DNA of 24,310 bases from an uncultured Neomegalonema sp. (GTDB taxonomy: Bacteria; Pseudomonadota; Alphaproteobacteria; Rhodobacterales; Rhodobacteraceae): the NCBI GenBank assembly GCA_937958345.1, contig CALGNW010000257.1, positions 1-24,310 on the forward strand, given 5' to 3'. This document shows positions 8,128-15,505 of this stretch, one piece after another. The notes under the pieces are model-generated. The model did not search any database and was not told where the DNA came from. It worked only from the letters and a program-made list of their open reading frames with translations. Within the stretch, counting starts at the first letter, position 1; the number at the start of each line of letters is the position of its first letter. The translations under genes and the position numbers were made by a program.

Positions 8128-8517
8128 TTAAACGAGAGCGAGCCAGAGGTTGGCCAGCGCACCGACATTGATTGACATGAATGTCAGGATCATACCCCAA
8201 AACCGAAGCGGCATAATCTGGGGATGTTGGCTAAGGCCATAAGCATGGGCGGCACGCCCGGCCAGCAGCATCAATCCGATCGCATGGAGAAGGATCACAG
8301 CACCACCCTGCAACTCGACCATCAGCATCAATAGCAGCGAAAAAGGCGCATATTCTACAAAGTTTGCCTGCACCCGGATACGCGCCCGCAAAGCAGGATT
8401 ATCACCGTCGCCCAGCGAAATCTTTTCGCCGCGCCGGATAAAAATAACTCGAAAGCAAAGCACAATGAACAGAACCGCAAGCAGGGCGGCATAGAGCGGC
8501 GTGATCGACAGGGTCAT
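8128..8517 (-). CDS. MAPEG-family membrane protein
   Basis: A 129-residue integral membrane protein with four predicted helices: residues about 6-27, 58-72, 75-92 and 104-127. The sequence ARIRVQANFVEYAPFSLLLM following the first loop is the MAPEG signature (membrane-associated proteins in eicosanoid and glutathione metabolism). Eukaryotic members are microsomal glutathione S-transferases and leukotriene synthases; the role of bacterial relatives is mostly unknown. It sits between the carboxylase beta gene (65 bp upstream) and alpha gene (40 bp downstream), all on the minus strand, so it is probably cotranscribed with leucine catabolism. A glutathione-linked role against reactive enoyl-CoA or lipid species is possible but speculative. 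Confidence 0.88.
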   Translation of the reverse strand: MTLSITPLYAALLAVLFIVLCFRVIFIRRGEKISLGDGDNPALRARIRVQANFVEYAPFSLLLMLMVELQGGAVILLHAIGLMLLAGRAAHAYGLSQHPQIMPLRFWGMILTFMSINVGALANLWLALV

Positions 8518-8582
8518 GGAATTTCCAACTCGTCAGCAGGAGTAAATTTCAGGCGAACTTCACATCGCCGGCGCACCGACCT

Positions 8583-10169
8583 TTACATTCTGAAAACGCC
8601 AAAGCGCGTTTCATCAATCGGCGCATTCAGCGAGGCAGACAATGAAAGCCCAAGCACGTCGCGTGTCTTGCGCGGATCAATGATTCCGTCATCCCACAGC
8701 CGCGCGCTGGCATAAAGCGGATGCGATTGTTCCTCGAACATATCCTCGATGGGCTTTTTGAAGGCCGCCTCCGCTTCGGCGCTCTCGAACCCGCCGCGTT
8801 TGACCTGCGCCAGTACGCCTGCCGCCTGTTCGCCGCCCATGACGGAGATCCGCGAGTTCGGCCATGTCCACAAAAAGCGCGGCTGATAAGCGCGCCCGCA
8901 CATGCCGTAATTCCCTGCACCGAATGACCCGCCGACAAGCATCGTGATTTTGGGAACCGAGGTCGTTGCAACTGCCGTCACCAGCTTTGCGCCATCCTTG
9001 GCAATGCCGCCTGCCTCGTACTTGCGCCCGACCATAAAACCGGTGACGTTTTGCAGGAACACCAGCGGGATATTTCGTTGACTGCATAATTCGACAAAGT
9101 GAGCACCCTTCACGGCGCTCTCGGAAAACAGTACGCCGTTGTTGGCGACGATCCCACAAGGCAGGCCGTGGATATGCGCAAAGCCGCAAACAAGCGTCGT
9201 GCCGTAGCGTGCTTTGAATTCGTCAAAGCGCGAGCCGTCGACGGTGCGCGCAATCACCTCGCGAATGTCGTAGGGCGTCTTGAGGTCCGCAGGCACGACA
9301 CCGAGAATTTCTTCGGGATCGTATGCGGGGTCTTCCGGTGAAATGCGCTGGACGGATGCCCGCGTCGGCGCGCCAAGGTTGCCGACAATGCGCCGCGCGA
9401 TGGCCAGCGCATGGGCGTCATCTTCGGCAAGATGGTCTGCAACTCCTGAAAGGCGCGTATGGGTATCCCCGCCGCCGAGGTCTTCGGCGGATACTTCTTC
9501 GCCTGTCGCCATTTTTACCAGCGGCGGACCGGCGAGAAAAATCGTACCCTGCTCGCGGACAATGATCGTCTCGTCCGACATGGCAGGCACATAAGCCCCG
9601 CCCGCGGTACAAGACCCCATGACAACGGCGATCTGACTTATGCCCTTTGCGGACATGCGTGCCTGATTGTAAAAGATGCGCCCGAAGTGATCGCGGTCGG
9701 GGAAGACCTCGTCCTGATGGGGCAGGTTCGCGCCGCCGCTATCCACCAGATAGACGCAGGGCAGGTGGTTCTCTTCCGCAATCTCCTGCGCACGCAGATG
9801 CTTTTTGACCGACAACGGAAAGTAAGCGCCGCCTTTCACGGTGGCATCGTTGGCAAGGATCATACACTCGCGGTTGGCGATCCGCCCGACGCCCGCAACC
9901 ATTCCCGCAGCCGGAGCCGCGCCGTCATAAAGCCCATGCGCTGCGAAAAGTCCGACCTCGAGGAACGGCGAGCCGGGATCAATCAACCGGGCGATGCGCT
10001 CGCGCGGCAGGATTTTGCCACGCGAAACATGCCGTTCGCGATTTTTCGCACCGCCACCCGACAGCCCGACTTCAGCCGCCTCCGCAACAAAGGCAAGCTG
10101 CTCCAACTGTGCCGCTTCGTTCGTGCGGTATGTGTCAGAGTGTGGCGAGAGGGTGGAGGTGAGTTTCAT
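8583..10169 (-). CDS. liuB: Methylcrotonyl-CoA carboxylase, carboxyltransferase beta subunit
   Basis: A 528-residue carboxyltransferase of the crotonase-like AccD/PccB superfamily, also called mccB. It transfers CO2 from carboxybiotin to 3-methylcrotonyl-CoA, giving 3-methylglutaconyl-CoA. Visible landmarks are GRIFYNQARMSAKGISQIAV, GSCTAGGAYVPAMSDE (oxyanion-hole glycine region) and FAGPP-like LAGPPLVKMATGEEVS in the N-terminal half. The C-terminal half has GFMVGRKYEAGGIAKDGAK and GSFGAGNYGMCGRAYQPRF. The long GKILPRERIARLIDPGSPF opening and the 528-residue length fit methylcrotonyl- rather than propionyl-CoA carboxylase. It lies 137 bp downstream of the isovaleryl-CoA dehydrogenase gene, with a hairpin in the gap. 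The ribosome site before the ATG is weak. Confidence 0.94.
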   Translation of the reverse strand: MKLTSTLSPHSDTYRTNEAAQLEQLAFVAEAAEVGLSGGGAKNRERHVSRGKILPRERIARLIDPGSPFLEVGLFAAHGLYDGAAPAAGMVAGVGRIANRECMILANDATVKGGAYFPLSVKKHLRAQEIAEENHLPCVYLVDSGGANLPHQDEVFPDRDHFGRIFYNQARMSAKGISQIAVVMGSCTAGGAYVPAMSDETIIVREQGTIFLAGPPLVKMATGEEVSAEDLGGGDTHTRLSGVADHLAEDDAHALAIARRIVGNLGAPTRASVQRISPEDPAYDPEEILGVVPADLKTPYDIREVIARTVDGSRFDEFKARYGTTLVCGFAHIHGLPCGIVANNGVLFSESAVKGAHFVELCSQRNIPLVFLQNVTGFMVGRKYEAGGIAKDGAKLVTAVATTSVPKITMLVGGSFGAGNYGMCGRAYQPRFLWTWPNSRISVMGGEQAAGVLAQVKRGGFESAEAEAAFKKPIEDMFEEQSHPLYASARLWDDGIIDPRKTRDVLGLSLSASLNAPIDETRFGVFRM

Positions 10170-10274
10170 TGCAATTCAATCGCTTTCAAACATTTGGAAA
10201 AGCACAGCGGTCTGTTTTGCCGGTTCACCGAACGACACGACATCGTTGACTCGACAATACGAGCAAATCAATTG

Positions 10275-10303
10275 ATGGCGACCATGAAATGTTCGGTCGC
10301 CAT
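10275..10303 (-). terminator. 9-bp hairpin just after isovaleryl-CoA dehydrogenase stop; possible attenuator or mRNA-processing element
   Basis: Arms ATGGCGACC (10275-10283) and GGTCGCCAT (10295-10303) pair perfectly around an 11-nt loop, beginning three bases after the TAG of the dehydrogenase gene. On the minus-strand transcript no U-tract follows, so it is not a standard intrinsic terminator in that direction. The more likely effects are partial attenuation or 3' stabilisation of the upstream mRNA. A short run of four T's follows it on the plus strand. Confidence 0.5.
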
Positions 10304-10306
10304 TTT

Positions 10307-11470
10307 CTATTCCGTTGCCCCGAACAGCTCCCGCCCGATCAGCATCCGACGGATTTCCTGTGTACCAGCGCCGATTTCGTAGAGCTTGGCGTCGCGCAGC
10401 AGGCGTCCGGTCGGATAGTCGTTGATATATCCGTTCCCGCCAAGGGCTTGGATTGCCTCTAACGCACATTCGGTTGCTTTGGTCGAGGAATACAAAAGAC
10501 AACCCGCTGCGTCCTGCCGTGTCGTCTCTCCGCGATCACAGGCGGCAGCGACCGCATAGGTATAAGCGCGGGCCGAGTTCATCGCGGCATACATATCCGC
10601 AATCTTGCCTTGCATCAGTTGGAACGTGCCGATGGGACGGTCGAACTGTTTGCGCTCATGGACATAAGGCATCACGACGTCGAGGCAGGCGGCCATGATT
10701 CCGACCGGCCCGCCGGAAAGGACGACGCGCTCATAGTCGAGACCGGACATAAGAACGCGCACACCCTCGCCCTCCTCGCCAAGCACATTCTCATAGGGGA
10801 CTTCGCAATCCTCAAAGACTAGCTCGCAGGTATTCGACCCCCGCATGCCCAGCTTGTCGAGTTTCTGTGCCGTAGAAAAACCGACCATATCACGCTCGAT
10901 CAGAAACGCCGTTATCCCGCGCGGCCCTGCATCCGGGTCCGTTTTGGCATAAACGACCAGCGTCGATGCATCCGGACCGTTTGTGATCCACATTTTGGTG
11001 CCGTTGAGAATAAAACGGTCATTACGTTTCTCGGCGCGCAGCTTCATCGACACAACGTCCGACCCTGCTCCGGGTTCGGACATCGCGAGCGATCCGACAT
11101 TTTCACCCGACATCAGTTTCGGCAGATATTTCGCCTTTTGCTCGGGGTTTCCGTTTCGTCGAATCTGGTTGACGCAAAGATTTGAGTGAGCGCCATAACT
11201 CAACCCCACAGAAGCGGACGCGCGGCTGATTTCCTCGACTGCAACACAGTGTGCGAGATAGCCCATACCTGCGCCGCCGTCCTCTTCGGGAACCGTAATG
11301 CCGTGTAGGCCCAGCGCCCCCATCTCTTCCCAAAGTTCTGAAGGGAAGTCGTTTGACGAGTCGATCTCAGCCGCAATCGGTGCAATGCGCTCCTGCGCAA
11401 ATTTATGCACCATGTCGCGCAGGGATTCGATCTCCTCGCCAAGGGCGAAATTCATGCTGGCCTGAAACAT
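10307..11470 (-). CDS. liuA: Isovaleryl-CoA dehydrogenase
   Basis: A 387-residue flavin acyl-CoA dehydrogenase that oxidises isovaleryl-CoA to 3-methylcrotonyl-CoA and passes electrons to ETF (also called ivd). SLAMSEPGAGSDV (127-139) and MWITNG are FAD/substrate signatures. At the site where most acyl-CoA dehydrogenases keep their catalytic Glu, this protein has YEIGAGTQEIRR (no Glu). Glu247 in MSGLDYERVVLSGGPVG sits instead at the alternative position known for isovaleryl-CoA dehydrogenases, which makes the assignment specific. The frame opens at 11482, but ATG 11470 is preceded by GAGGGA at good spacing and starts MFQASMNFAL, so I prefer it. First gene of the leftward cluster, with its promoter in the divergent region to its right. 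Confidence 0.95.
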   Translation of the reverse strand: MFQASMNFALGEEIESLRDMVHKFAQERIAPIAAEIDSSNDFPSELWEEMGALGLHGITVPEEDGGAGMGYLAHCVAVEEISRASASVGLSYGAHSNLCVNQIRRNGNPEQKAKYLPKLMSGENVGSLAMSEPGAGSDVVSMKLRAEKRNDRFILNGTKMWITNGPDASTLVVYAKTDPDAGPRGITAFLIERDMVGFSTAQKLDKLGMRGSNTCELVFEDCEVPYENVLGEEGEGVRVLMSGLDYERVVLSGGPVGIMAACLDVVMPYVHERKQFDRPIGTFQLMQGKIADMYAAMNSARAYTYAVAAACDRGETTRQDAAGCLLYSSTKATECALEAIQALGGNGYINDYPTGRLLRDAKLYEIGAGTQEIRRMLIGRELFGATE

Positions 11471-11594
11471 CACTTCCCTCATATCGTCCGTTGAAGTGTA
11501 CAGTTCTTGTAACTTACGTTAAAGTCAATCGACTTGATTTTTGTTATTTATAACGGTGTGTTGCGTTACTGACTTTATCATCGAAGAGGGCGCC
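11471..11594. promoter_or_regulatory. Divergent promoter region of the leucine cluster with overlapping inverted repeats
   Basis: The 124 bp between the dehydrogenase and thiolase starts should hold both promoters. Two overlapping dyads are visible. TAACTTACGTTAAAGTCA (11510-11527) has perfect arms ACTT/AAGT around 6 bp. AAGTC-AATC-GACTT (11522-11535) is a perfect 14-bp palindrome. On the minus strand TTGACT (11528-11523) resembles a -35 box with the first dyad just downstream, the arrangement used by MerR-type regulators such as LiuR. No good -10 is obvious. On the plus strand an AT-rich stretch with TATAAC follows. The thiolase Shine-Dalgarno GAGGG lies just before 11595. The regulator itself is not in the window. 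Confidence 0.5.
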
Positions 11595-12776
11595 ATGACT
11601 GAACCAATCGCTATCGTATCAGCCGCACGGACACCGATGGGTGGATTTCAGGGCGATCTATCGGCTGCGACATGTCCTGACTTGGGCGCGGCGGCGATCC
11701 GTGCAGCCGTCGTGCGCAGCGGGATTTTGCCCGAGGATATAGATGAAGTTTTAATGGGCTGCGTTCTGTCGGCTGGGCAGGGCCAAGCGCCAGCGCGTCA
11801 GGCTGCTCTGGGTGCGGATCTGCCGCTCGGCGTTCCATGCTCGACGCTCAACAAGATGTGCGGTTCGGGTATGAAGACGACAATGATCGCAATGGATCAA
11901 CTGCGGGCAGGCAACGGCTCTGTCGTGGTCGCCGGCGGCATGGAGTCGATGACCAATGCACCCTATTTGCTGCCGAAAATGCGCGGCGGAGCGCGTATCG
12001 GGCATGCGGGCGCTGTGGACCACATGTTTCTTGACGGATTAGAGGACGCCTATGATCAAGGCCGTCTGATGGGGACCTTTGCCGAAGATTGCGCGCAGAA
12101 GTATCAATTCAGCCGCGAGCAACAGGACGAATATGCCCTGCGCTCGCTTGATTGCGCTCTGTCGGCCCAGAACGAAGGGCGTTTCGCTGATGAGATCGCC
12201 AGTGTCACTATTTCGACGCGAAAGGGGGATGTGACAATCAGCGAAGATGAACAGCCGCGAAAGGCCCGCCCGGACAAAATCCCACTGCTCAAACCGGCAT
12301 TTAAAAAAGACGGGACGGTCACTCCCGCCAATGCTTCGTCGATCTCGGACGGTGCTGCGGCATTGGTCCTGATGCGTGAAAGCGATGCAAAGGCCAAAGG
12401 GTTGAAAATTCGCGGGCGCCTGCTCGCCCATGGGTCGCACGCGCAGGAACCGGGCTGGTTCACAACGGCCCCGGTTCCCGCGATGCACAGTGTTCTGGAC
12501 CGTATGGGCTGGGCCGTTGGCGATGTGGATTTATGGGAAGTCAACGAGGCGTTCGCGGTTGTGCCGATGGCCGCCGAACGGGAAATGGGAATACCGCGCG
12601 AGCGGCTGAATGTGAATGGCGGCGCCTGTGCGCTCGGGCATCCTATCGGCGCATCAGGTGCGCGGATAATTGTGACGCTGCTGCACGCGCTGGAAAAATC
12701 CGGCGGTAAGCGTGGTATCGCATCGCTGTGTATCGGAGGCGGAGAGGGAACCGCCCTTGCTTTGGAGATTGATTGA
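11595..12776 (+). CDS. Acetyl-CoA C-acetyltransferase (thiolase II)
   Basis: A 393-residue degradative/biosynthetic thiolase that interconverts acetoacetyl-CoA and two acetyl-CoA. Cys89 in LNKMCGSGMKT is the nucleophile. GGACALGHPIGASGARI holds His349, and SLCIGGGEGTA holds Cys379, completing the Cys-His-Cys triad. NEAFAVVPM is the third family signature. The size and motif spacing match AtoB/PhaA-type enzymes. I start at ATG 11595 (MTEPIAIVSAARTP), which has GAGGG upstream, rather than the frame's opening at 11541. Divergent from isovaleryl-CoA dehydrogenase, it probably completes leucine carbon flow after acetoacetate is activated. A role in polyhydroxybutyrate synthesis is possible, but no phaB or phaC is adjacent. 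Confidence 0.93.
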   Translation: MTEPIAIVSAARTPMGGFQGDLSAATCPDLGAAAIRAAVVRSGILPEDIDEVLMGCVLSAGQGQAPARQAALGADLPLGVPCSTLNKMCGSGMKTTMIAMDQLRAGNGSVVVAGGMESMTNAPYLLPKMRGGARIGHAGAVDHMFLDGLEDAYDQGRLMGTFAEDCAQKYQFSREQQDEYALRSLDCALSAQNEGRFADEIASVTISTRKGDVTISEDEQPRKARPDKIPLLKPAFKKDGTVTPANASSISDGAAALVLMRESDAKAKGLKIRGRLLAHGSHAQEPGWFTTAPVPAMHSVLDRMGWAVGDVDLWEVNEAFAVVPMAAEREMGIPRERLNVNGGACALGHPIGASGARIIVTLLHALEKSGGKRGIASLCIGGGEGTALALEID

Positions 12777-13160
12777 ATGAAGCGCGTTAAAGATATGGTT
12801 GCCGAGGCGAACGCCGAGTTGGAATGTTTGACCGCCGAGGATGCCATGGCATTGCAAGGAAACGACGACGTGTTGTTCGTCGATCTGCGCGATCCCCGCG
12901 AATTGGAGCGCGAAGGCATGGTTCCCGGCGCATTCAGCTGTACGCGCGGGATGCTGGAATTTTGGGTCGATCCGGAAAGCCCATACGCCAAAGAACAATT
13001 TCAGGGTGACAAAAAGTACGTGTTCTACTGTGCCTCAGGCTGGCGTTCGGCGCTTGCGGCAAAAACGGCTCAGGACATGGGATTGAAGAATGTCAGCCAT
13101 ATCGTCAGCGGTTTTGGCGGTTGGAAGAAAGCGGGCGGAACTGTCGAAGATAAATCCTAA
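12777..13160 (+). CDS. Single-domain rhodanese-like protein
   Basis: A 127-residue single rhodanese domain. An N-terminal helix region and the typical VLFVDLRDPRELEREGMVPGA (about 32-52) are followed by the active-site loop YCASGWRSALAA, where Cys85 would carry a persulfide. SGFGGWKKAGG closes the domain. It probably transfers sulfane sulfur from thiosulfate, polysulfide or another persulfide to an unknown acceptor. Its ATG directly follows the thiolase stop (TGAATG), so the two genes form an operon. Why a sulfur transferase is tied to a thiolase is not evident. Possible links are CoA/thiol quality control or the neighbouring peroxide-response genes. Confidence 0.92.
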   Translation: MKRVKDMVAEANAELECLTAEDAMALQGNDDVLFVDLRDPRELEREGMVPGAFSCTRGMLEFWVDPESPYAKEQFQGDKKYVFYCASGWRSALAAKTAQDMGLKNVSHIVSGFGGWKKAGGTVEDKS

Positions 13161-13164
13161 AGTG

Positions 13165-13195
13165 TTGCGGAGGCGGCGCAATCCCGCCTCCGCAA
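13165..13195. terminator. Bidirectional hairpin between rhodanese gene and katG
   Basis: A perfect 12-bp inverted repeat, TTGCGGAGGCGG (13165-13176) and CCGCCTCCGCAA (13184-13195), with a 7-nt loop, fills the 40-bp gap between two convergent genes. There is no T-tract on either side, but the GC-rich stem placed exactly between two stop codons fits a shared transcription terminator. Confidence 0.75.
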
Positions 13196-13200
13196 TGCGG

Positions 13201-15390
13201 TCAGAGGTCGAAACGGTCCAGTTCCATGACCTTCGTCCATGCGGCAACAAAGTCCGCAGCGAACTTTTCGCCTGAGTCCTCGCAGCCATAGACCTCTGCC
13301 AGAGCCCGCATGAGCGAGTTCGAACCGAACACAAGGTCAGCGCGGGTTCCGGTCCATTTCAGTTTTCCGGTCTTTCTGTCATGGCCTTCATAGACGCCTT
13401 CGCTGTCCTTCGATGGCGTCCAAGCCGTTCCCATATCAAGCAGATTGACGAAGAAGTCGTTCGTCAACGCTCCGGGGCGGTTTGTGAAGACGCCGTGGTC
13501 AGAACCGCCAGCATTCGCGCCCAGTACCCGCAAGCCACCAACAAGCACCGTCATTTCGGGGCCTGTCAGGGTCAGAAGCTGTGCCCGGTCAACCAGCAAC
13601 TCCTCGGGCGATACCGAAAACTCGCCGGCAAGGTAATTGCGGAAACCGTCCGCTTTAGGTTCCATAGGCTCAAAGGATTCGGCGTCGGTTTGCTTTTTCG
13701 AGGCGTCTGTCCGACCGGGGGTAAAGGGAACCTCGATCTTCTGCCCGCCTTTCTTCGCCGCTGCCTCGACAGCTGCGCACCCGCCAAGGACAATCATGTC
13801 AGCCAGAGAGATTTTTTTGTCACCGCTCTGATCCGCGTTAAAGGCCTTTTGAACCTTGGTCAGTTTCTTGAGAACTTTGGCAAGCTGTTCCGGTTGGTTG
13901 ACATCCCAGTCTTTTTGCGGCGCAAGGCGGATACGAGCGCCGTTCGCGCCGCCGCGATTGTCCGAACCGCGGAAGGTTGAGGCTGACGCCCAGGCTGTTG
14001 AAACGAGTTCAGAAACGGAAAGGCCTGAGGCAAGAATCTTCTTCTTCAGCGCCTTAATATCCGCCTTGCCGATCAGTTTATGATCGACTTCGGGAACCGG
14101 ATCCATCCAGATCAGTGTTTCCTTGGGAACTTCCTTCCCGAGATAAAGAGATTTTGGACCCATGTCCCGATGGGTCAGCTTGAACCAAGCGCGGGCAAAG
14201 GCATCGGCGAATTTTTTCGGGCTTTTGTGGAAAGCGCGCGAAATTTTCTCGTATTCAGGGTCCATTCGCATGGCCATGTCCGCGGTCGTCATCATTAGCG
14301 GAACAGTCTCGCCGGATCCGTCGACCTGTGGTGCGTGATCGCCTGATTTCAACTCCTTGGCATGCCATTGGTTTGCACCGGCAGGGCTTTTGCCCAGTTC
14401 CCATTCGTACCCAAACAGCACATCGAAATAGCTCATATCCCACTGGGTCGGTGTCGGTGTCCAAGGGCCTTCAATGCCGCTCGTGATTGTGTCGACACCC
14501 ACGCCGCTTTTGTGGGTGCTGTGCCAGCCGTGCCCTTGCGCTTCGAGGGCGGACCCTTCGGGCTCAACGCCCACATGCGAAGCGTCGCCGGCGCCGTGCG
14601 CCTTACCGAACGTATGTCCGCCTGCGACGAGGGCGACTGTCTCTTCGTCGTTCATCGCCATGCGGCCAAATGTTTCTCGTATGTCATGGGCAGATGCCAA
14701 TGGGTCGGGTTTGCCGTCCGGCCCCTCGGGGTTGACGTAGATCAATCCCATTTGAACCGCTGCAAGGGGGTTTTCCAACTCCCGTTTGCCCGAGTATCGA
14801 CTGTTAGGTTTGTCGCTGGTCGCAAGCCATTCCGCCTCGGAACCCCAATAGATATCTTCTTCAGGTTCCCATACATCAACGCGTCCGCCGCCAAAACCAA
14901 AGGTCTTAAAGCCCATCGACTCGAGCGCACAATTGCCGGTCAGAATCATCAAATCCGCCCAAGAGATTTTCTTGCCGTATTTCTGTTTGATCGGCCAAAG
15001 CAATGTGCGGGCCTTGTCCAGATTTCCGTTATCCGGCCAACTGTTCAGCGGCGCAAAACGCTGCGACCCTGATCGTGAACCGCCGCGCCCGTCCGCTGTT
15101 CGGTAAGTGCCGGCGCTGTGCCACGCCATGCGGATAAAGAAAGGCCCGTAATGGCCGTAGTCAGCGGGCCACCAATCCTGCGAGTCTTTCATGAGGGCGA
15201 TGATGTCTTGTTTCACCGCATCCAAGTCGAGTGACTTGAATGCTTCGGCGTAGTTGAAGTCCGCACCCATCGGGTTCGCTTGCGGCGAATTCTGGTGCAG
15301 CATTTTCAGGTTTAACTGGTTTGGCCACCAATCCTGGTTCGATACGTGAATTCTGCCTGAGAAGGGGCAACCGCCTGTACTACCGTCCAT
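13201..15390 (-). CDS. katG: Catalase-peroxidase KatG
   Basis: A 729-residue bifunctional haem catalase-peroxidase that removes hydrogen peroxide in the cytoplasm. The distal triad is Arg87, Trp90 and His91 in IRMAWHSAGTYR. The proximal haem ligand is His259 in VAGGHTFGKAHG. The Trp90-Tyr218-Met244 cross-link residues needed for catalase activity are all present (Tyr218 in GLIYVNPEGP, Met244 in RMAMND). A second, degenerate peroxidase domain follows in the C-terminal half. Length matches the family (720-750). The frame opens at 15441, but ATG 15390 has GGAG seven bases upstream and begins MDGSTGGCPFSG like other KatG proteins. It lies 111 bp downstream of oxyR on the same strand, with an OxyR-like dyad in the gap. 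Confidence 0.97.
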   Translation of the reverse strand: MDGSTGGCPFSGRIHVSNQDWWPNQLNLKMLHQNSPQANPMGADFNYAEAFKSLDLDAVKQDIIALMKDSQDWWPADYGHYGPFFIRMAWHSAGTYRTADGRGGSRSGSQRFAPLNSWPDNGNLDKARTLLWPIKQKYGKKISWADLMILTGNCALESMGFKTFGFGGGRVDVWEPEEDIYWGSEAEWLATSDKPNSRYSGKRELENPLAAVQMGLIYVNPEGPDGKPDPLASAHDIRETFGRMAMNDEETVALVAGGHTFGKAHGAGDASHVGVEPEGSALEAQGHGWHSTHKSGVGVDTITSGIEGPWTPTPTQWDMSYFDVLFGYEWELGKSPAGANQWHAKELKSGDHAPQVDGSGETVPLMMTTADMAMRMDPEYEKISRAFHKSPKKFADAFARAWFKLTHRDMGPKSLYLGKEVPKETLIWMDPVPEVDHKLIGKADIKALKKKILASGLSVSELVSTAWASASTFRGSDNRGGANGARIRLAPQKDWDVNQPEQLAKVLKKLTKVQKAFNADQSGDKKISLADMIVLGGCAAVEAAAKKGGQKIEVPFTPGRTDASKKQTDAESFEPMEPKADGFRNYLAGEFSVSPEELLVDRAQLLTLTGPEMTVLVGGLRVLGANAGGSDHGVFTNRPGALTNDFFVNLLDMGTAWTPSKDSEGVYEGHDRKTGKLKWTGTRADLVFGSNSLMRALAEVYGCEDSGEKFAADFVAAWTKVMELDRFDL

Positions 15391-15475
15391 GATAATCTCC
15401 AGTCTGCGCGAATGTCGTTGGAACGATTCCAATAACCGCACAGTAGGGTGGCATCGGGCACAGGTAAAATCGAAA

Positions 15476-15505
15476 CTATCGTTGATCGCGATAGATTTTT
15501 TCTAT
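15476..15505 (-). promoter_or_regulatory. Candidate OxyR operator upstream of katG
   Basis: ATAG-ATTTTTT-CTAT at 15491-15505 is an exact ATAG-N7-CTAT dyad, the OxyR half of the four-element E. coli consensus, and its right arm overlaps the oxyR stop codon. A further CTAT lies at 15476-15479, 11 bp away rather than the canonical 7. About 15 bp downstream in the katG direction, TTTACC and TACTGT spaced by 17 bp form a weak -35/-10 candidate. Position just upstream of a possible katG -35 fits an activator site. Confidence 0.6.

Noticed and set aside
12104..12991. A 295-codon minus-strand frame across thiolase and rhodanese genes
   Set aside because: It is Ser/Arg-rich low-complexity sequence with no motifs, antisense to two well-supported genes.
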